Source: a virus. From it: DNA of 37,261 nucleotides. The position numbers and the translations under genes are program-made. The DNA lies in the IMG/VR virus record IMGVR_UViG_3300047324_000033, positions 1-37,261 of that record; one strand, given 5' to 3'. This document shows positions 20,460-30,062 of this stretch, piece by piece. The notes beneath the pieces were generated by a model, which saw only the letters and a list, made by a program, of their open reading frames with translations, was not told the origin of the DNA and made no database searches. Each line of letters begins with the position of its first letter. Positions within the stretch are counted from its first letter, which is position 1.

Positions 20460-20704
20460 CAGGGTGGTTAGCAGAGGTAAGGTCTGCTCGAGCTCTGGCC
20501 TGGTGAGCTGAGGACTGACCTGGCAAGTTCAGGTGAGGTCAGCTGAGGCGTGACCTGGTGGGGTGAGGATTGATCTGGAAAGTTAAGCCAAGATAGGGCG
20601 AGGCGTGATTGGGTTCGGCAGAGTGAGATGTGGTTAGGCAGGACTAGGTGAGCTCAGGTGTGTTTCGGCTCGTTTTGGACCGGAGCGACAAGGTTAGGTA
20701 AGGA
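20460..20704 (+). repeat. Degenerate 5-base-period array D (YNNGG on plus strand)
   Basis: This fills most of the gene-free stretch 20337-20726. From 20497 to 20703 G stands at position 2 modulo 5 at 41 of 42 sites, and GG at 25 of 42 (counted by eye). Before 20497 a one-base phase shift is seen (GG at 20466, 20476, 20481). The first base of the unit is nearly always a pyrimidine. The same YNNGG rule as arrays A-C applies, but on the opposite genomic strand. It is again the strand that would be transcribed, as leader of the gene at 20727. Confidence 0.9.
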
Positions 20705-20726
20705 TTTTTTTACATGGAGGTTTAAC

Positions 20727-20900
20727 ATGGATCGTTTTTTTGAAACTATAATTAACATGACTGTTGGAGCCGGTATTTACCTTTTTGGTGCACACCAAGG
20801 GGAAAAACAAGCTCGCAAAGACATTGAAGTTCAACTGCAACAAGCAGAAATCAATGAGCTAAGAAAACAATTGAATGAATTAAAAAATAGAAAAAATTAA
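20727..20900 (+). CDS. 57-aa membrane-anchored coiled-coil protein
   Basis: ATG at 20727 has a perfect GGAGG 6 bases upstream. Residues 4-22 form a hydrophobic segment (FETIINMTVGAGIYLFGA), then a basic turn and a coiled coil (QLQQAEINELRKQLNELKN). One N-terminal membrane helix with a coiled coil is the layout of inner-membrane spanins and of small phage scaffolds. It stands alone on the plus strand with its own promoter, the array D leader and a terminator, so it is probably controlled separately from the late genes on either side. Confidence 0.75.
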   Translation: MDRFFETIINMTVGAGIYLFGAHQGEKQARKDIEVQLQQAEINELRKQLNELKNRKN

Positions 20901-20910
20901 GTCAAACAAT

Positions 20911-20938
20911 AGCTAAGATTATTTCTTAGCTTTTTTTT
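20911..20938 (+). terminator. Rho-independent terminator of the 57-aa gene
   Basis: AGCTAAGA (20911-20918) pairs with TCTTAGCT (20924-20931), loop of 5, followed by T7 at 20932-20938. It ends the short plus-strand unit that starts near 20457. Confidence 0.85.
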
Positions 20939-21000
20939 GTTTTTTTAACTTGTCGATGATAGCTCTAATCAAATTTAATTTTTTTAAATTTTCAAAATCT

Positions 21001-23028
21001 TTATTGTTCATTTTTAGGTTTTTTCTTTTTAGGTTTTTTTTCTTTAGGTTTTTTCTTTTTAGGTTTTTTTCTTAATTTTTCCCAATAGTCGTATAATGTT
21101 TCTAGCTTATAGTAATTGGGATTTGGTGGCTGACCTTTTGCAGCTTTTTTGTATTTAGGATCTTTCAAGATTTCTTTGTGAAAAGCAGCCCCTAAAGATC
21201 GTCTATCTTCTTGTGACCAAGCGCCATAAATATTTTGTCCCTTGGTTATCGGTATACCCATTTTGTTAGCTATACGATAAACTTTATCAGGATCAACATC
21301 GTAATATTTATAAGTTGAGCCGTCGTGAAATTGGACATACATTTCAGCATCTTTAGGGTTATATAGAAATAAAACTATATTTGAAGATTTATCTACTTCC
21401 GGTATGTTTAAGATGTTTTGAACAGCTTTTATAATTTCTTTATCAGTTTTTACATAATCATCTTTACGATAACTTTTTTGCTTTCCATTAACATCGGCAA
21501 TTATCCCTTCTTTACCTTCAAATTCAATCTCTCCTGGGCCATTAGGAGTAATTACTACATCTTTTATTTCTTCAATAGGTATTGGTTTAGGCGCTGATTT
21601 TTGGGCAGCCTCTTGGCTTTCTTTTTCTTCTTTTTCTATAACGCGTTCAATTTCATTTGAACTCTGTTCTTTTAAAGCTACTTGTCCAATAGGTGTGCTT
21701 ATAAAATCAACATTTGGATATATTTTTTGCAACAACCTAACCCAATCTTCATTATCCAAAACACCGATAGGATTTAAAGTATTTTCAGGTGCATAATTAT
21801 TTGTAATTTCACGTTTAAAATCTTTATCGTTTAAATCCAACAAATCCAACATGTTTTGCGGAACATCCGATTCGTTAAACTCATTTGTTTTCTTAGCTTT
21901 TGTTAAAAAGATTTTTACATCTTTAACAAGCTTTTGCATGTCTTTTGTGTCAGAAGAACTTAAATCAAGAATTTTGGTTTTGTTGTTTGATTTTGTTTTT
22001 TGCAGCTTGTTTTGGTTTTTGGAAACTTCAGTTGGCAAAGCCGTTTCTTTCTTTAACAAATCATTAAAATCATTGTTTTGGTTGTTTTCTTTTACAGCTC
22101 CAGCAGTTCTTTGCGGCTCTGTATGCAACTGTTCTTGCCTTCCATAACCTCTTTCAAACCTTTCAATTTCTTCATCAATGAGAGATTGTTTTCTTTTTTC
22201 TTCAGCTTGTTTAGCCTGCACTTGCTGTTGGTGTTGCTGGTATTGTTGTAACGCTTGATCATGGCCTTGTTGAGCTTGTTGCTGATGCACAACAACCCCA
22301 TAATCCTGGATAGCTTGTTCAAAGCCCCCGGGAGCTCTATCTAAAACAGCTAACTTGTTTTTTGGTAGAGTTTGTCTTAAGAGCTGCATTACAGCAGCAG
22401 GAGCGAGCCCCGATGTAATTGCAGATGCAACCTGTTTACCAATACCGATATTTTCAATGATAGCTACGTTTTGCTCAGGGTCATGCTCATAAGGCGGGAT
22501 GATTGGTGTATTAGGTGTGCCTAACGCATTAGGAGCCCCTCCTTGAGGAGATCTAGGCCTTGGACCACCCTGTGTAGGTGCAGGGCCTTGCGGTGGTTGC
22601 TGGGGATTGTAAGGCAATTGTTTTTGAGCAGCTCCCGGCAACTGTGGCGGCGCCCCTTTTTGCCTTTGCGGTGAAGCCGGTAATATTTCACTAGGATAGA
22701 TAGCTCTATTTCTGTTTTGATAGTAATACAATCCTGCAGCAATGGCTCCTGCAGTTCCAACGGCTCCTATCAATCCTGTTTTTTGATTAAGATCTTTAGA
22801 TTTTTCACTTTTTCTTCTTTTTTCAACCTCAGTCAAATAACCCGTAAACTCTTGTTTAGGAGGTTTATTGGGATCGATAAATTTCTTAAGCACAGTATCA
22901 GCGGTATATCCAATAAGCAAAGCTTGATCTATCCGTTTTGCATATTGAGGATATTGACGAGCTATTTGATTTAAGATAGCTCTAGATGAATATCCGCTAG
23001 CTAATGCTTGTAAAATTTGAGATGCCAT
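21001..23028 (-). CDS. Probable ejection/internal virion protein with KTSC-like domain, 675 aa
   Basis: Third of three large helical proteins after the tail genes, the usual place for DNA ejection proteins. The N-terminus has a helical repeat (ASGYSSRAILNQIARQYPQY) and a short hydrophobic segment (GLIGAVGTAGAIAAGLYYY), then Pro/Gln-rich disorder. Near residue 490 is a small beta unit (TPNGPGEIEFEGKEGI), then a KTSC-like domain (YVQFHDGSTYKYYDVDPDKVY). The protein ends in a Lys/Pro tail. No lytic transglycosylase motif was found. It abuts the preceding gene. Confidence 0.65.
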   Translation of the reverse strand: MASQILQALASGYSSRAILNQIARQYPQYAKRIDQALLIGYTADTVLKKFIDPNKPPKQEFTGYLTEVEKRRKSEKSKDLNQKTGLIGAVGTAGAIAAGLYYYQNRNRAIYPSEILPASPQRQKGAPPQLPGAAQKQLPYNPQQPPQGPAPTQGGPRPRSPQGGAPNALGTPNTPIIPPYEHDPEQNVAIIENIGIGKQVASAITSGLAPAAVMQLLRQTLPKNKLAVLDRAPGGFEQAIQDYGVVVHQQQAQQGHDQALQQYQQHQQQVQAKQAEEKRKQSLIDEEIERFERGYGRQEQLHTEPQRTAGAVKENNQNNDFNDLLKKETALPTEVSKNQNKLQKTKSNNKTKILDLSSSDTKDMQKLVKDVKIFLTKAKKTNEFNESDVPQNMLDLLDLNDKDFKREITNNYAPENTLNPIGVLDNEDWVRLLQKIYPNVDFISTPIGQVALKEQSSNEIERVIEKEEKESQEAAQKSAPKPIPIEEIKDVVITPNGPGEIEFEGKEGIIADVNGKQKSYRKDDYVKTDKEIIKAVQNILNIPEVDKSSNIVLFLYNPKDAEMYVQFHDGSTYKYYDVDPDKVYRIANKMGIPITKGQNIYGAWSQEDRRSLGAAFHKEILKDPKYKKAAKGQPPNPNYYKLETLYDYWEKLRKKPKKKKPKEKKPKKKKPKNEQ
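21011..21070 (-). repeat. Short tandem repeat coding the Lys/Pro tail
   Basis: Four imperfect copies of a unit of about 15 bases (TTTTTAGGTTTTTTC on the plus strand) code for KKPKKKKP-type tail residues. Such repeats gain and lose copies easily, so tail length is probably variable between relatives. Confidence 0.7.
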
Positions 23029-24362
23029 TATCTACCTCTAAGATTGAGTCCATATAAAATCTTTTGCAATCTATCTAATGGAGGTTGTTTTAACAAATCT
23101 TTAACTGTTTGCTGCTCTTCGTTGTACTCAAACTCACCTTCATATTCCATTTTGCTAAGCTCATCTAAAAAGATTTCGTGATCCACGCCTTTGTCTTCTA
23201 AAGCTTTTCTAAAAAGAAGAAGATTCGTTGCAGGGTCAGCCGTTAAAGTATCTCGAATTGTCTTTCTTATTTGCTGATCTTGTTGAGGTGTATATCTATC
23301 TTCAAAAACTGTATAGGCATTCTTAGGTTTTGTTACGAATTCGGTAGTCTTTTTCATTTCCGGCAATTGAGCCACTTGTTTAGATGCTGTTTCACCTAAA
23401 GAGGATAAAATAGTTTCTCTCTCTTCAGGATAATAGCCTCTATCTTCCAACAGAGTACGAGCAAGTCCATAAAAACCTTTTTCCAAAATAGGCTTTAAGT
23501 CAGCTCTTAGTGAGGCTCTTTCCGTTTCAGCTTTAACTGATGTGCCTAAAAGATCGGATTCAATCTTGTTAAACGCTCTTCTTGCAGGTAGATGATTTTT
23601 TATGTTTTCTACATCATTCTTAAATTTAATAGCTTCTTTGGTAAGTTTCTTTTCTGCATCAGCAGGACTTAAGTTTTTTTCTTCAGCAATCTCTTCGCCT
23701 CTTTTAGCAAAATATTCTTGTATGTCAGGCGTTGCATCAGCCATGTAATTTAAGATTTTTTCTTTGCCTAAAGTTCCATATTTTTCTTTGTATGCTGTTA
23801 ACTCACGATTTTCTAACTTGGTGTCATAATTGTATTGTTTGTTATCTTCGTTGATATTTTTAACCAATTGCAGGGCTTCTTCTAACTGCATTGGTATATT
23901 TTGTTCGTTATAGTACCTTTGCAATCTTTTAGCTTCTTCGTTAAGCTCGAGGGGATTTAAAACAGGTCTTAATTCACCGGTAGTCTGTTGTTGAGGTAAC
24001 AGCGTAGATTTAAACGGTGCGTTCTCTCTTGCTTTAGCACCTTTTAGAGAAGGCGTATTTTTTACCTCTTGCTGAGGTTGCATTTGCCCTTGTTGAGTTG
24101 TTTGATCGCGGGTTAAGTTTGCATTTTGATCCGCTTGAGCTTTTTTTCTAGCCATTTCATATTTAAGCTCATTTGCAAGCAATTGTTGTCTAGTTGCAGG
24201 ATCTTGGATGCCTGCCAAATCTAAACCGGTTCTTTTTTTAATAGCTTCGTTTTCTCTGGCTATACTTTGATAATCAGCAAGATGTTGAACGCCTTGACTT
24301 ACACCTGCGTTAAGCCTATCAACAAACGTAGGCTTTTTATTTATCTGAAGCATCGGAATCAT
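23028..24362 (-). CDS. Probable ejection/internal virion protein, 444 aa
   Basis: A long, almost wholly helical, Gln/Glu/Lys-rich chain (NEEAKRLQRYYNEQNIPMQL; DKGVDHEIFLDELSKMEYEG). No enzymatic motif is visible. Its helical nature, size and place between two similar genes fit the internal proteins of short-tailed phages that form the ejection channel. It starts one base after the 246-aa gene ends and overlaps the next. Confidence 0.6.
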   Translation of the reverse strand: MIPMLQINKKPTFVDRLNAGVSQGVQHLADYQSIARENEAIKKRTGLDLAGIQDPATRQQLLANELKYEMARKKAQADQNANLTRDQTTQQGQMQPQQEVKNTPSLKGAKARENAPFKSTLLPQQQTTGELRPVLNPLELNEEAKRLQRYYNEQNIPMQLEEALQLVKNINEDNKQYNYDTKLENRELTAYKEKYGTLGKEKILNYMADATPDIQEYFAKRGEEIAEEKNLSPADAEKKLTKEAIKFKNDVENIKNHLPARRAFNKIESDLLGTSVKAETERASLRADLKPILEKGFYGLARTLLEDRGYYPEERETILSSLGETASKQVAQLPEMKKTTEFVTKPKNAYTVFEDRYTPQQDQQIRKTIRDTLTADPATNLLLFRKALEDKGVDHEIFLDELSKMEYEGEFEYNEEQQTVKDLLKQPPLDRLQKILYGLNLRGR

Positions 24363-24363
24363 A

Positions 24364-25104
24364 TTACATAAATCCTTGTGTTAAACTCGGTGTGTTATTT
24401 ATACCTTGCCAACCTTGTAATCCTGCTGTACTGTTTCCACTCCAGCTAGATGGCAATCCTCTAGCCAAAGCAGACAAATCGCCACCGCCTGACATGCCCC
24501 CGCCTCTACCGCCAAAAGCATTGCCTACGCTGCCGCCAAGGCTAGCCCCTTGCAGTGCACCGGCAGGGCCTCCAATGATACCGCCGCCAATAGCTCCAAT
24601 GCCTGCGCCTATCAAACCAGGAAGCCCGGAGGATGTGTCTTTTTCATACAGGTTACGCAAGTAAGGCCTTTGTCCCAAAAGCTCACTGCTAAATCCTCTA
24701 AGATCCATAAGAGCTTGTCTTTGCAATGCCTGACGATTAGCTTGTAATTGCATAGCAAAGTCACTAGCTGCTTGAGATTGAGAATTTTGAAATCCACTGC
24801 CTCTACGAGCTCCCATGCCAGAACCAGAAAAACGAGAAGCATTTTGACCTTGAAACTCTTGAAACTGCCTCATTGCAGGAGCTTCTATCTGGTTAAAAAT
24901 ATCCTGATCACCAGAAGCTAAACGAGATAAATAGCTGTTAGGCCCAACATAAGAAAATTGCTGATTGTAAAGCTGCATTTGCTGAGGATCAAATTGAGCT
25001 AGGCTTGCAACTCGATAACCTGATGGGATCTTCTCCTTAAAAGGCTTAGCACCGGTTGCAGGGGATCCTTGTAAATTCTGTCCTGATGCTCCATAGAAAC
25101 TCAT
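24364..25104 (-). CDS. Probable ejection protein with glycine-zipper segment, 246 aa
   Basis: ATG at 25104 is chosen because GAGGT lies 5 bases upstream. The longer frame from 25125 has none. The Gln/Ala-rich helical N-terminal half is followed by a glycine zipper (GLIGAGIGAIGGGIIGGPAG, about residues 165-185), typical of membrane-inserting ejection proteins, and a Gly/Ser-rich tail. First of the three ejection-type genes. Confidence 0.65.
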   Translation of the reverse strand: MSFYGASGQNLQGSPATGAKPFKEKIPSGYRVASLAQFDPQQMQLYNQQFSYVGPNSYLSRLASGDQDIFNQIEAPAMRQFQEFQGQNASRFSGSGMGARRGSGFQNSQSQAASDFAMQLQANRQALQRQALMDLRGFSSELLGQRPYLRNLYEKDTSSGLPGLIGAGIGAIGGGIIGGPAGALQGASLGGSVGNAFGGRGGGMSGGGDLSALARGLPSSWSGNSTAGLQGWQGINNTPSLTQGFM

Positions 25105-25160
25105 AAACGACCTCGTTTTTTCCACAGAATATCAATTAATTTGTTAATGGTATATTAATT

Positions 25161-25637
25161 TTAAAATTGAGAAAGCCACGTCAATACAATAATTCCTGAA
25201 ACTATTGTTGGAGCTCCGGCCCCTGATTGAATGACAATATTGGTAGGAGTTATATAGAAAGTAACTTGACCTGCGATGGTTGCACTGCCGGCATAGATTA
25301 CACCATAGTAATTAGTCCCATCGGTAAAGCTACCGTAAGTTGCAGGAGAAAATAAAGCTACAGCCGCAAAGTTAATCCCATGCGGAATACTTCCCGCACC
25401 TGTGAATGTATATATCTGTCTTAAGGTTTGTTGTTTGGTGGGTTGACCTTTAATGTACCATGTTTCGCCTGTTATAGTTGGATAATTAACTGCAAAAATA
25501 CCGATGGTCCTTGCGTTAACTTTAGAAGCTATATCGATATAAGCATGATCAGATTGGTTGGCTAATTCCTTAAGGTCATCATTAGGGAATTGCCTTTGTT
25601 CTCTGAGGTAAGGAGCTTGTTGTAGTAAGTTACCCAT
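25161..25637 (-). CDS. Tail-associated virion protein, 158 aa
   Basis: A helical N-terminus (MGNLLQQAPYLREQRQFPND) is followed by a compact beta domain (TGAGSIPHGINFAAVALFSP to ...IVLTWLSQF). The form of short helix plus beta barrel suits a tail needle tip or fibre anchor. It overlaps the stop of the 885-aa gene (TAATG). No family can be stated firmly. Confidence 0.6.
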   Translation of the reverse strand: MGNLLQQAPYLREQRQFPNDDLKELANQSDHAYIDIASKVNARTIGIFAVNYPTITGETWYIKGQPTKQQTLRQIYTFTGAGSIPHGINFAAVALFSPATYGSFTDGTNYYGVIYAGSATIAGQVTFYITPTNIVIQSGAGAPTIVSGIIVLTWLSQF

Positions 25638-28294
25638 TACGCTAAATGCGGTCCTCTATCTATGGTTAATTGCATCCCGTGCAAAGTAATCTCACTTGTC
25701 GCATAAGTTAAATTTCTCATCTGAGCATCGCTTAAGGTAATTCCAATTTGTACAGAATCACCAATCAAACTCGTGTTAAACCTATGCCATATTTGGTATT
25801 GGTTTTCAGCTGTTGGCATTTGTAGATTCACATTAGCAGGCGTTAAACCAATGTTTGTACTTTCAGGACAGGTGTACATAATCTGAGAATAGACTAAACC
25901 ATTAGGAGGAGGATTGACCATATTACTATTGTAAGCATTGTCAGGATCTTGGCTTAGGTAAAGATTAACAGTAACTTGAGAGGAAGCTGTATAGTCCATT
26001 AAGTATTTTTGAACTGATAATCTTAATTGTCTTCCTTCGTTCCAGTAAAAAGGAAACTGTCTAGTTTGTAAAAGAGGTTGAGACAACCTCGTAAAGGTCC
26101 CTAATCCTAAATAAGTCCCTGCCGGAAAAGGCAGATCTATTACAAAGTTATTGGCATCTATAATTTTTACCACTTGTCCAACGAGATTGTTGATAGATGT
26201 TGTCCCTAAACAACCTGTAATAAACAAATAATCGCCTGTTCCTGTGCCTGGATTTGAAGCCGTTACACAATGGTTTGTAGATGTTATCTGAGTATTGCCA
26301 TTGTAATCACTAATTGCTTGAATGGTTCCTGAAGGTGCTTCACCTGTTCCTTGACCAATGATTAACACATATCCTTGTGGATTGCCTGCAATGATATTTG
26401 TAAATAAAGCTGAAGATGATCCCGAATTCCAAGGCTCTCTCCACACTGACCAAGATGCAAATCCTGTGGTCTTCCAAGTCCTTTTTATCTGCGGTCTGTA
26501 TCTACCATGGGCAGTGAAATTCTCATACAAAACAGCCCAAGTGTTGTCTCTATAATTAAACAAAAATGTCTGTGTAGGAAACTTCCAAGGGCTATTGTTT
26601 ACAGGATAAGAAAAATAGATCCATTCTTTAAAAAAGTCTCTAATTGCATTAACTCTTAGCACGCCATTGTTAAGAGATTGTACTTGGAAAACACTATCGG
26701 GGATCTCAAGATCTATTCTTTGAGAGCTTTGTTGATCTGTCATAGATATTCCGTAAGGGCCAAGATCAATAGCACCCTTATCTAAAGCAACAGCTGAAAA
26801 AGTTGAAGAAGAAGGCAATTCAGAGTTAATATTGAAAAAAAGAAAAGGTTGCAGATCATTACCAGTATAAACAAATCGTGTTTTTCTGCCATCTCCTCCA
26901 AACCCCACTAAAAGAACATCTTCGTTGTTGCTTACGGTTGTAATTGGCTGTGAAATACCTGCGGGAAGATAACCTCCTGCACCAGTCTGATCTACATAAT
27001 AAGCAATGATATTAAAAGTTTCACCTGTAGGAACAGGAGCTGCATAATATGGTGTGCCGTTCCAACTCCATAAAGCCGTATCAGAAAGTTGTATTGCATT
27101 TCCCGTGCTTGTTTGTATGTATGGACTAAAAAAGATAAGCCTATCTTTAAAAGGCACAATAGCCAAAGCCCCCACAAGGTAATAAGTGCCTGCAGTTTCG
27201 TTATCTATAGAAACAGTACCTGCAGTTAATGGAGGAGCAAAATTAACCCATCCCAAGCCTGTGTTTGTCGGTAACCCTGTTCCATTTGTAGGATCTCCAT
27301 CATACCATTTAATGCCATCTTGTCCCGGTATGGTATTTGTTAACAGTTGAGCTATTCCACCGCCGGTCACTGTTTGAGCTGTTGCAAAAGTAACTACATA
27401 GTTTCCAGCTGCTGCTCCTGCAATGCTTGAAACAGTTCCTGTTATGTTGTTAACAGTAGATCCTGTGAATTCATTAAACCAAAGTTTATCACCAACAACA
27501 AGCGTTGTAAAATTGACGCCAAGATTTTTTAGATTAAACGTAACTGTTGTAGATCCGCTTCCTGAAACATATGTAGCAGTTACAAAGTTAAATCCCGGTT
27601 TATTGTTGGTAGCCCACAAAGCCCCTGAATAGTTTGTAGTCCAAAAAAGTTGATAATCAGCTCCTGACCAAACAAAAGGTATATTTGTGCCTTTGTAATA
27701 ATTGACATTATAAAAAAACACAGACGTTGAGCTTTGGTTGATTTGATAGCTATTGGTAGTGTCAAAGGCCATCAAAAGGGGATAAAGCATGTTAACGCCG
27801 GGAGCTACAAAATCCCTAAGCCCCATCACAGGATTACCTGGAAAATAGCTAAAAAAGCCTGTTAAAGGCCCTACAGTTGCGCCGGTTATTGTGACAGTAC
27901 CTGTGGCATAGTTTATAGTTCCTGTGCCGCCTAAAGAGCCTGTAAGCGTTCCATTGGGTATCGTAGGCTCTGTATATGTTTGTCCGCTTACAACAAAGCT
28001 AATAGATCCCGGAGTGATTGTTGAGGTTGTCGGCAATCCTAAATAGGTTATGAGGTTAACAGCACCGCCAACTAAAGCTATTGGTCCATCTTGCCACGGT
28101 AAAGCTCCTGACGCTACAGACTGAACTTGAATTTCCAACTGACCTAAAAAGATAGTTCCTCTTTTACGTTTAGCTCTTCCTCTCCAAGAGTAAAAATTAA
28201 ACATCGTAGGAAAAGCATCATTATCAATAGCAAATGGAAGCCTATCAAGTTTTAAGCCTTTGGAGAAGTTACCTATGAACAGTTGGTCAGGCAT
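25637..28294 (-). CDS. Large tail/stopper protein, 885 aa
   Basis: The N-terminus (GLKLDRLPFAIDNDAFPTMF, then NFYSWRGRAKRKRGT) is a common start for the large tail proteins of short-tailed phages that follow the adaptor, comparable in position to P22 gp10 and T7 gp12. The remainder is beta-rich, with at least two inserted domains rich in TTVTF/VVGD motifs like those in the 383-aa protein, and a C-terminal beta region. It is the largest gene in the genome and probably forms the tail nozzle. The function is inferred from position and composition. Confidence 0.7.
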   Translation of the reverse strand: MPDQLFIGNFSKGLKLDRLPFAIDNDAFPTMFNFYSWRGRAKRKRGTIFLGQLEIQVQSVASGALPWQDGPIALVGGAVNLITYLGLPTTSTITPGSISFVVSGQTYTEPTIPNGTLTGSLGGTGTINYATGTVTITGATVGPLTGFFSYFPGNPVMGLRDFVAPGVNMLYPLLMAFDTTNSYQINQSSTSVFFYNVNYYKGTNIPFVWSGADYQLFWTTNYSGALWATNNKPGFNFVTATYVSGSGSTTVTFNLKNLGVNFTTLVVGDKLWFNEFTGSTVNNITGTVSSIAGAAAGNYVVTFATAQTVTGGGIAQLLTNTIPGQDGIKWYDGDPTNGTGLPTNTGLGWVNFAPPLTAGTVSIDNETAGTYYLVGALAIVPFKDRLIFFSPYIQTSTGNAIQLSDTALWSWNGTPYYAAPVPTGETFNIIAYYVDQTGAGGYLPAGISQPITTVSNNEDVLLVGFGGDGRKTRFVYTGNDLQPFLFFNINSELPSSSTFSAVALDKGAIDLGPYGISMTDQQSSQRIDLEIPDSVFQVQSLNNGVLRVNAIRDFFKEWIYFSYPVNNSPWKFPTQTFLFNYRDNTWAVLYENFTAHGRYRPQIKRTWKTTGFASWSVWREPWNSGSSSALFTNIIAGNPQGYVLIIGQGTGEAPSGTIQAISDYNGNTQITSTNHCVTASNPGTGTGDYLFITGCLGTTSINNLVGQVVKIIDANNFVIDLPFPAGTYLGLGTFTRLSQPLLQTRQFPFYWNEGRQLRLSVQKYLMDYTASSQVTVNLYLSQDPDNAYNSNMVNPPPNGLVYSQIMYTCPESTNIGLTPANVNLQMPTAENQYQIWHRFNTSLIGDSVQIGITLSDAQMRNLTYATSEITLHGMQLTIDRGPHLA

Positions 28295-28848
28295 TAATTA
28301 CCTATAGCGATAAATGTAACTTGCGTAATCCCTGAAGAAGTGTTCCTGTAATTAACGCCAGTTTGATTAAAGTTAATTACATACACTATATCTACGTTGG
28401 AATTAGTTCTTATAGGTGTTTGCACGACAGTAAAACAATTTGTGGGAAAGCCTGTGGGGAAATTGTAAGAACCGGTACCGGACGTGACAGTTGCTATACC
28501 CCATTGGAACATTAAACCGTTAGACAATCTAAAATATCCTGGGTTTGCAAATTGGGTTAATAGAGCACCCACTAATTCATAATTTTGAACTGCATTTTGC
28601 CAATAAGGTTTTGAAACACCACCTGAAAAAAAGGGATAAAAAGTTGAAACTCCTGAAGCTATTCCCGGAGTAGCCACATTAGCATTAAAGTTAAGAAGAG
28701 TATGATAACCTCCGTTAGGAGTGTTAAACCCAACATGGTTAATAGGGATAATAGAATTTATCGATGCATTGTTAGTTTGCATGATCGGTTGATCATCACC
28801 AGGATCGTTAGGTTGATTAGGAATGTTAGGGTTAAACGTAAATGTCAT
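28294..28848 (-). CDS. Tail-fibre-type protein with gp53-like C-terminal domain, 184 aa
   Basis: The C-terminal 80 residues (GLMFQWGIATVTSGTGSYNF, PTGFPTNCFTVVQTPIRTN, VTFIAIG) match the small fibre-tip domain LQWG...FPxxFxxxC...FxxIG, related to putative tail fibre gp53-like C-terminal domains. The N-terminus is Asn/Pro-rich and disordered. It lies between the adaptor and the nozzle gene, so it may be a tail-attached spike. Confidence 0.75.
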   Translation of the reverse strand: MTFTFNPNIPNQPNDPGDDQPIMQTNNASINSIIPINHVGFNTPNGGYHTLLNFNANVATPGIASGVSTFYPFFSGGVSKPYWQNAVQNYELVGALLTQFANPGYFRLSNGLMFQWGIATVTSGTGSYNFPTGFPTNCFTVVQTPIRTNSNVDIVYVINFNQTGVNYRNTSSGITQVTFIAIGN

Positions 28849-30062
28849 ATTGTAGATCCGCCTATGTTGTTAAAACCTGATTGTCCTTGATTTAGCCCTT
28901 GGCTGTAGATCGTTTGTGTTCTTGAGCTTGTCCATTGTCTTTGAGATCTCTTCCAAACAAGCAATTCTTGCTCTTTAAAAAGAGGCTCATAAAACATAAA
29001 CTGCTCTGTATCTCCTGTATCTGCAAGGATCTTTCTAGCAGCTCCTCTAGCTATATATTCTGCCATGTATCCAAACGGAATAGCAGCCCCTGTATTGAAA
29101 AAAGCTGCAGGAGATAGATAAGCATCCAGCTCAACAATGTATTGCGTATCCGGAGGACTTCTGAGCGTTATAATGTTATTGTAAAACAGAAGTGTTCTTG
29201 GCAAACCACATTGGAAATAATAACAAGTGCCGCTGATGTCAGCTCCTTCGGGAATGGCTGAAGGAAAATACACATTTGAAACAGTGCCCGTTATGTAATT
29301 AACCACGTTTTGAGTTGTGCTATAACCATTAGGTAAAGCTACAGAACCGTAAGGAGCTAAACCGGGAGACATTAAAAGGCCTAAATTAGCATAGTTAGTG
29401 CCTGCAACTTGAAGGAATTGTCCAGAATCTTGAACAATAATGTTGTTACCGTTCACATCTATGGACGTTAAGTAAACAGCAGGAATAATACTTGTGGTTG
29501 GGATAGCTGTATTGATTGTAGTCCCAAAGTAAGGATCTTGATTGCTGCCTGTAGCTATAATGCCTGTAATATCAACATGCCCTCTTAAGATGTATTGAAA
29601 AGGAGGGTTAAGAGGGTTAGAGTTATTAGGTGTAATAGGAAAAGTAAGAGTGTAAGGTCCCGCTGATCCATTACCTGTGCCTACGACATTAAGTTGCTGA
29701 GTAACATTTGGGTAAATATTAAAAAAGGACTCTTTCTGAGTTTGAAAAGGCACTTGTATCCCGTTAATGTAAGCAGGGCCTAAAAAACCCTGATACACAG
29801 GATAAATGCCAATATCTTGAGAATTAGGAACACCCGGAGTTTCTGACTGTACAGAATACAAAGGCATATTGTACTGATCAACCCCGGGTTGTGTCACAAA
29901 CTGGTATTTAGTTTTAAGATCAAATAATTGCATCCTAGCGTCAACATCCATGATCCAAAATCTATTGATGTAATCAATAATCAAGGCATCAGTGATTTGA
30001 GAGTCCGATGGACTTTTGATGATTCGACGTACATATGTAATAACTGAACTTAAAAAATTCAT
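28845..30062 (-). CDS. Head-tail adaptor / tail accessory protein, 405 aa
   Basis: The N-terminus (VITYVRRIIKSPSDSQITDA, then LIIDYINRFWIMDVDARMQL) and the long beta-rich body fit the adaptor family below the portal (gp4/gp11-like) in short-tailed phages. The last part is helical (EYIARGAARKILADTGDTEQ) with an aromatic Gln-rich end. It overlaps the gene on either side by 1-4 bases, so the connector genes form one tight operon. Confidence 0.65.
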   Translation of the reverse strand: MNFLSSVITYVRRIIKSPSDSQITDALIIDYINRFWIMDVDARMQLFDLKTKYQFVTQPGVDQYNMPLYSVQSETPGVPNSQDIGIYPVYQGFLGPAYINGIQVPFQTQKESFFNIYPNVTQQLNVVGTGNGSAGPYTLTFPITPNNSNPLNPPFQYILRGHVDITGIIATGSNQDPYFGTTINTAIPTTSIIPAVYLTSIDVNGNNIIVQDSGQFLQVAGTNYANLGLLMSPGLAPYGSVALPNGYSTTQNVVNYITGTVSNVYFPSAIPEGADISGTCYYFQCGLPRTLLFYNNIITLRSPPDTQYIVELDAYLSPAAFFNTGAAIPFGYMAEYIARGAARKILADTGDTEQFMFYEPLFKEQELLVWKRSQRQWTSSRTQTIYSQGLNQGQSGFNNIGGSTI

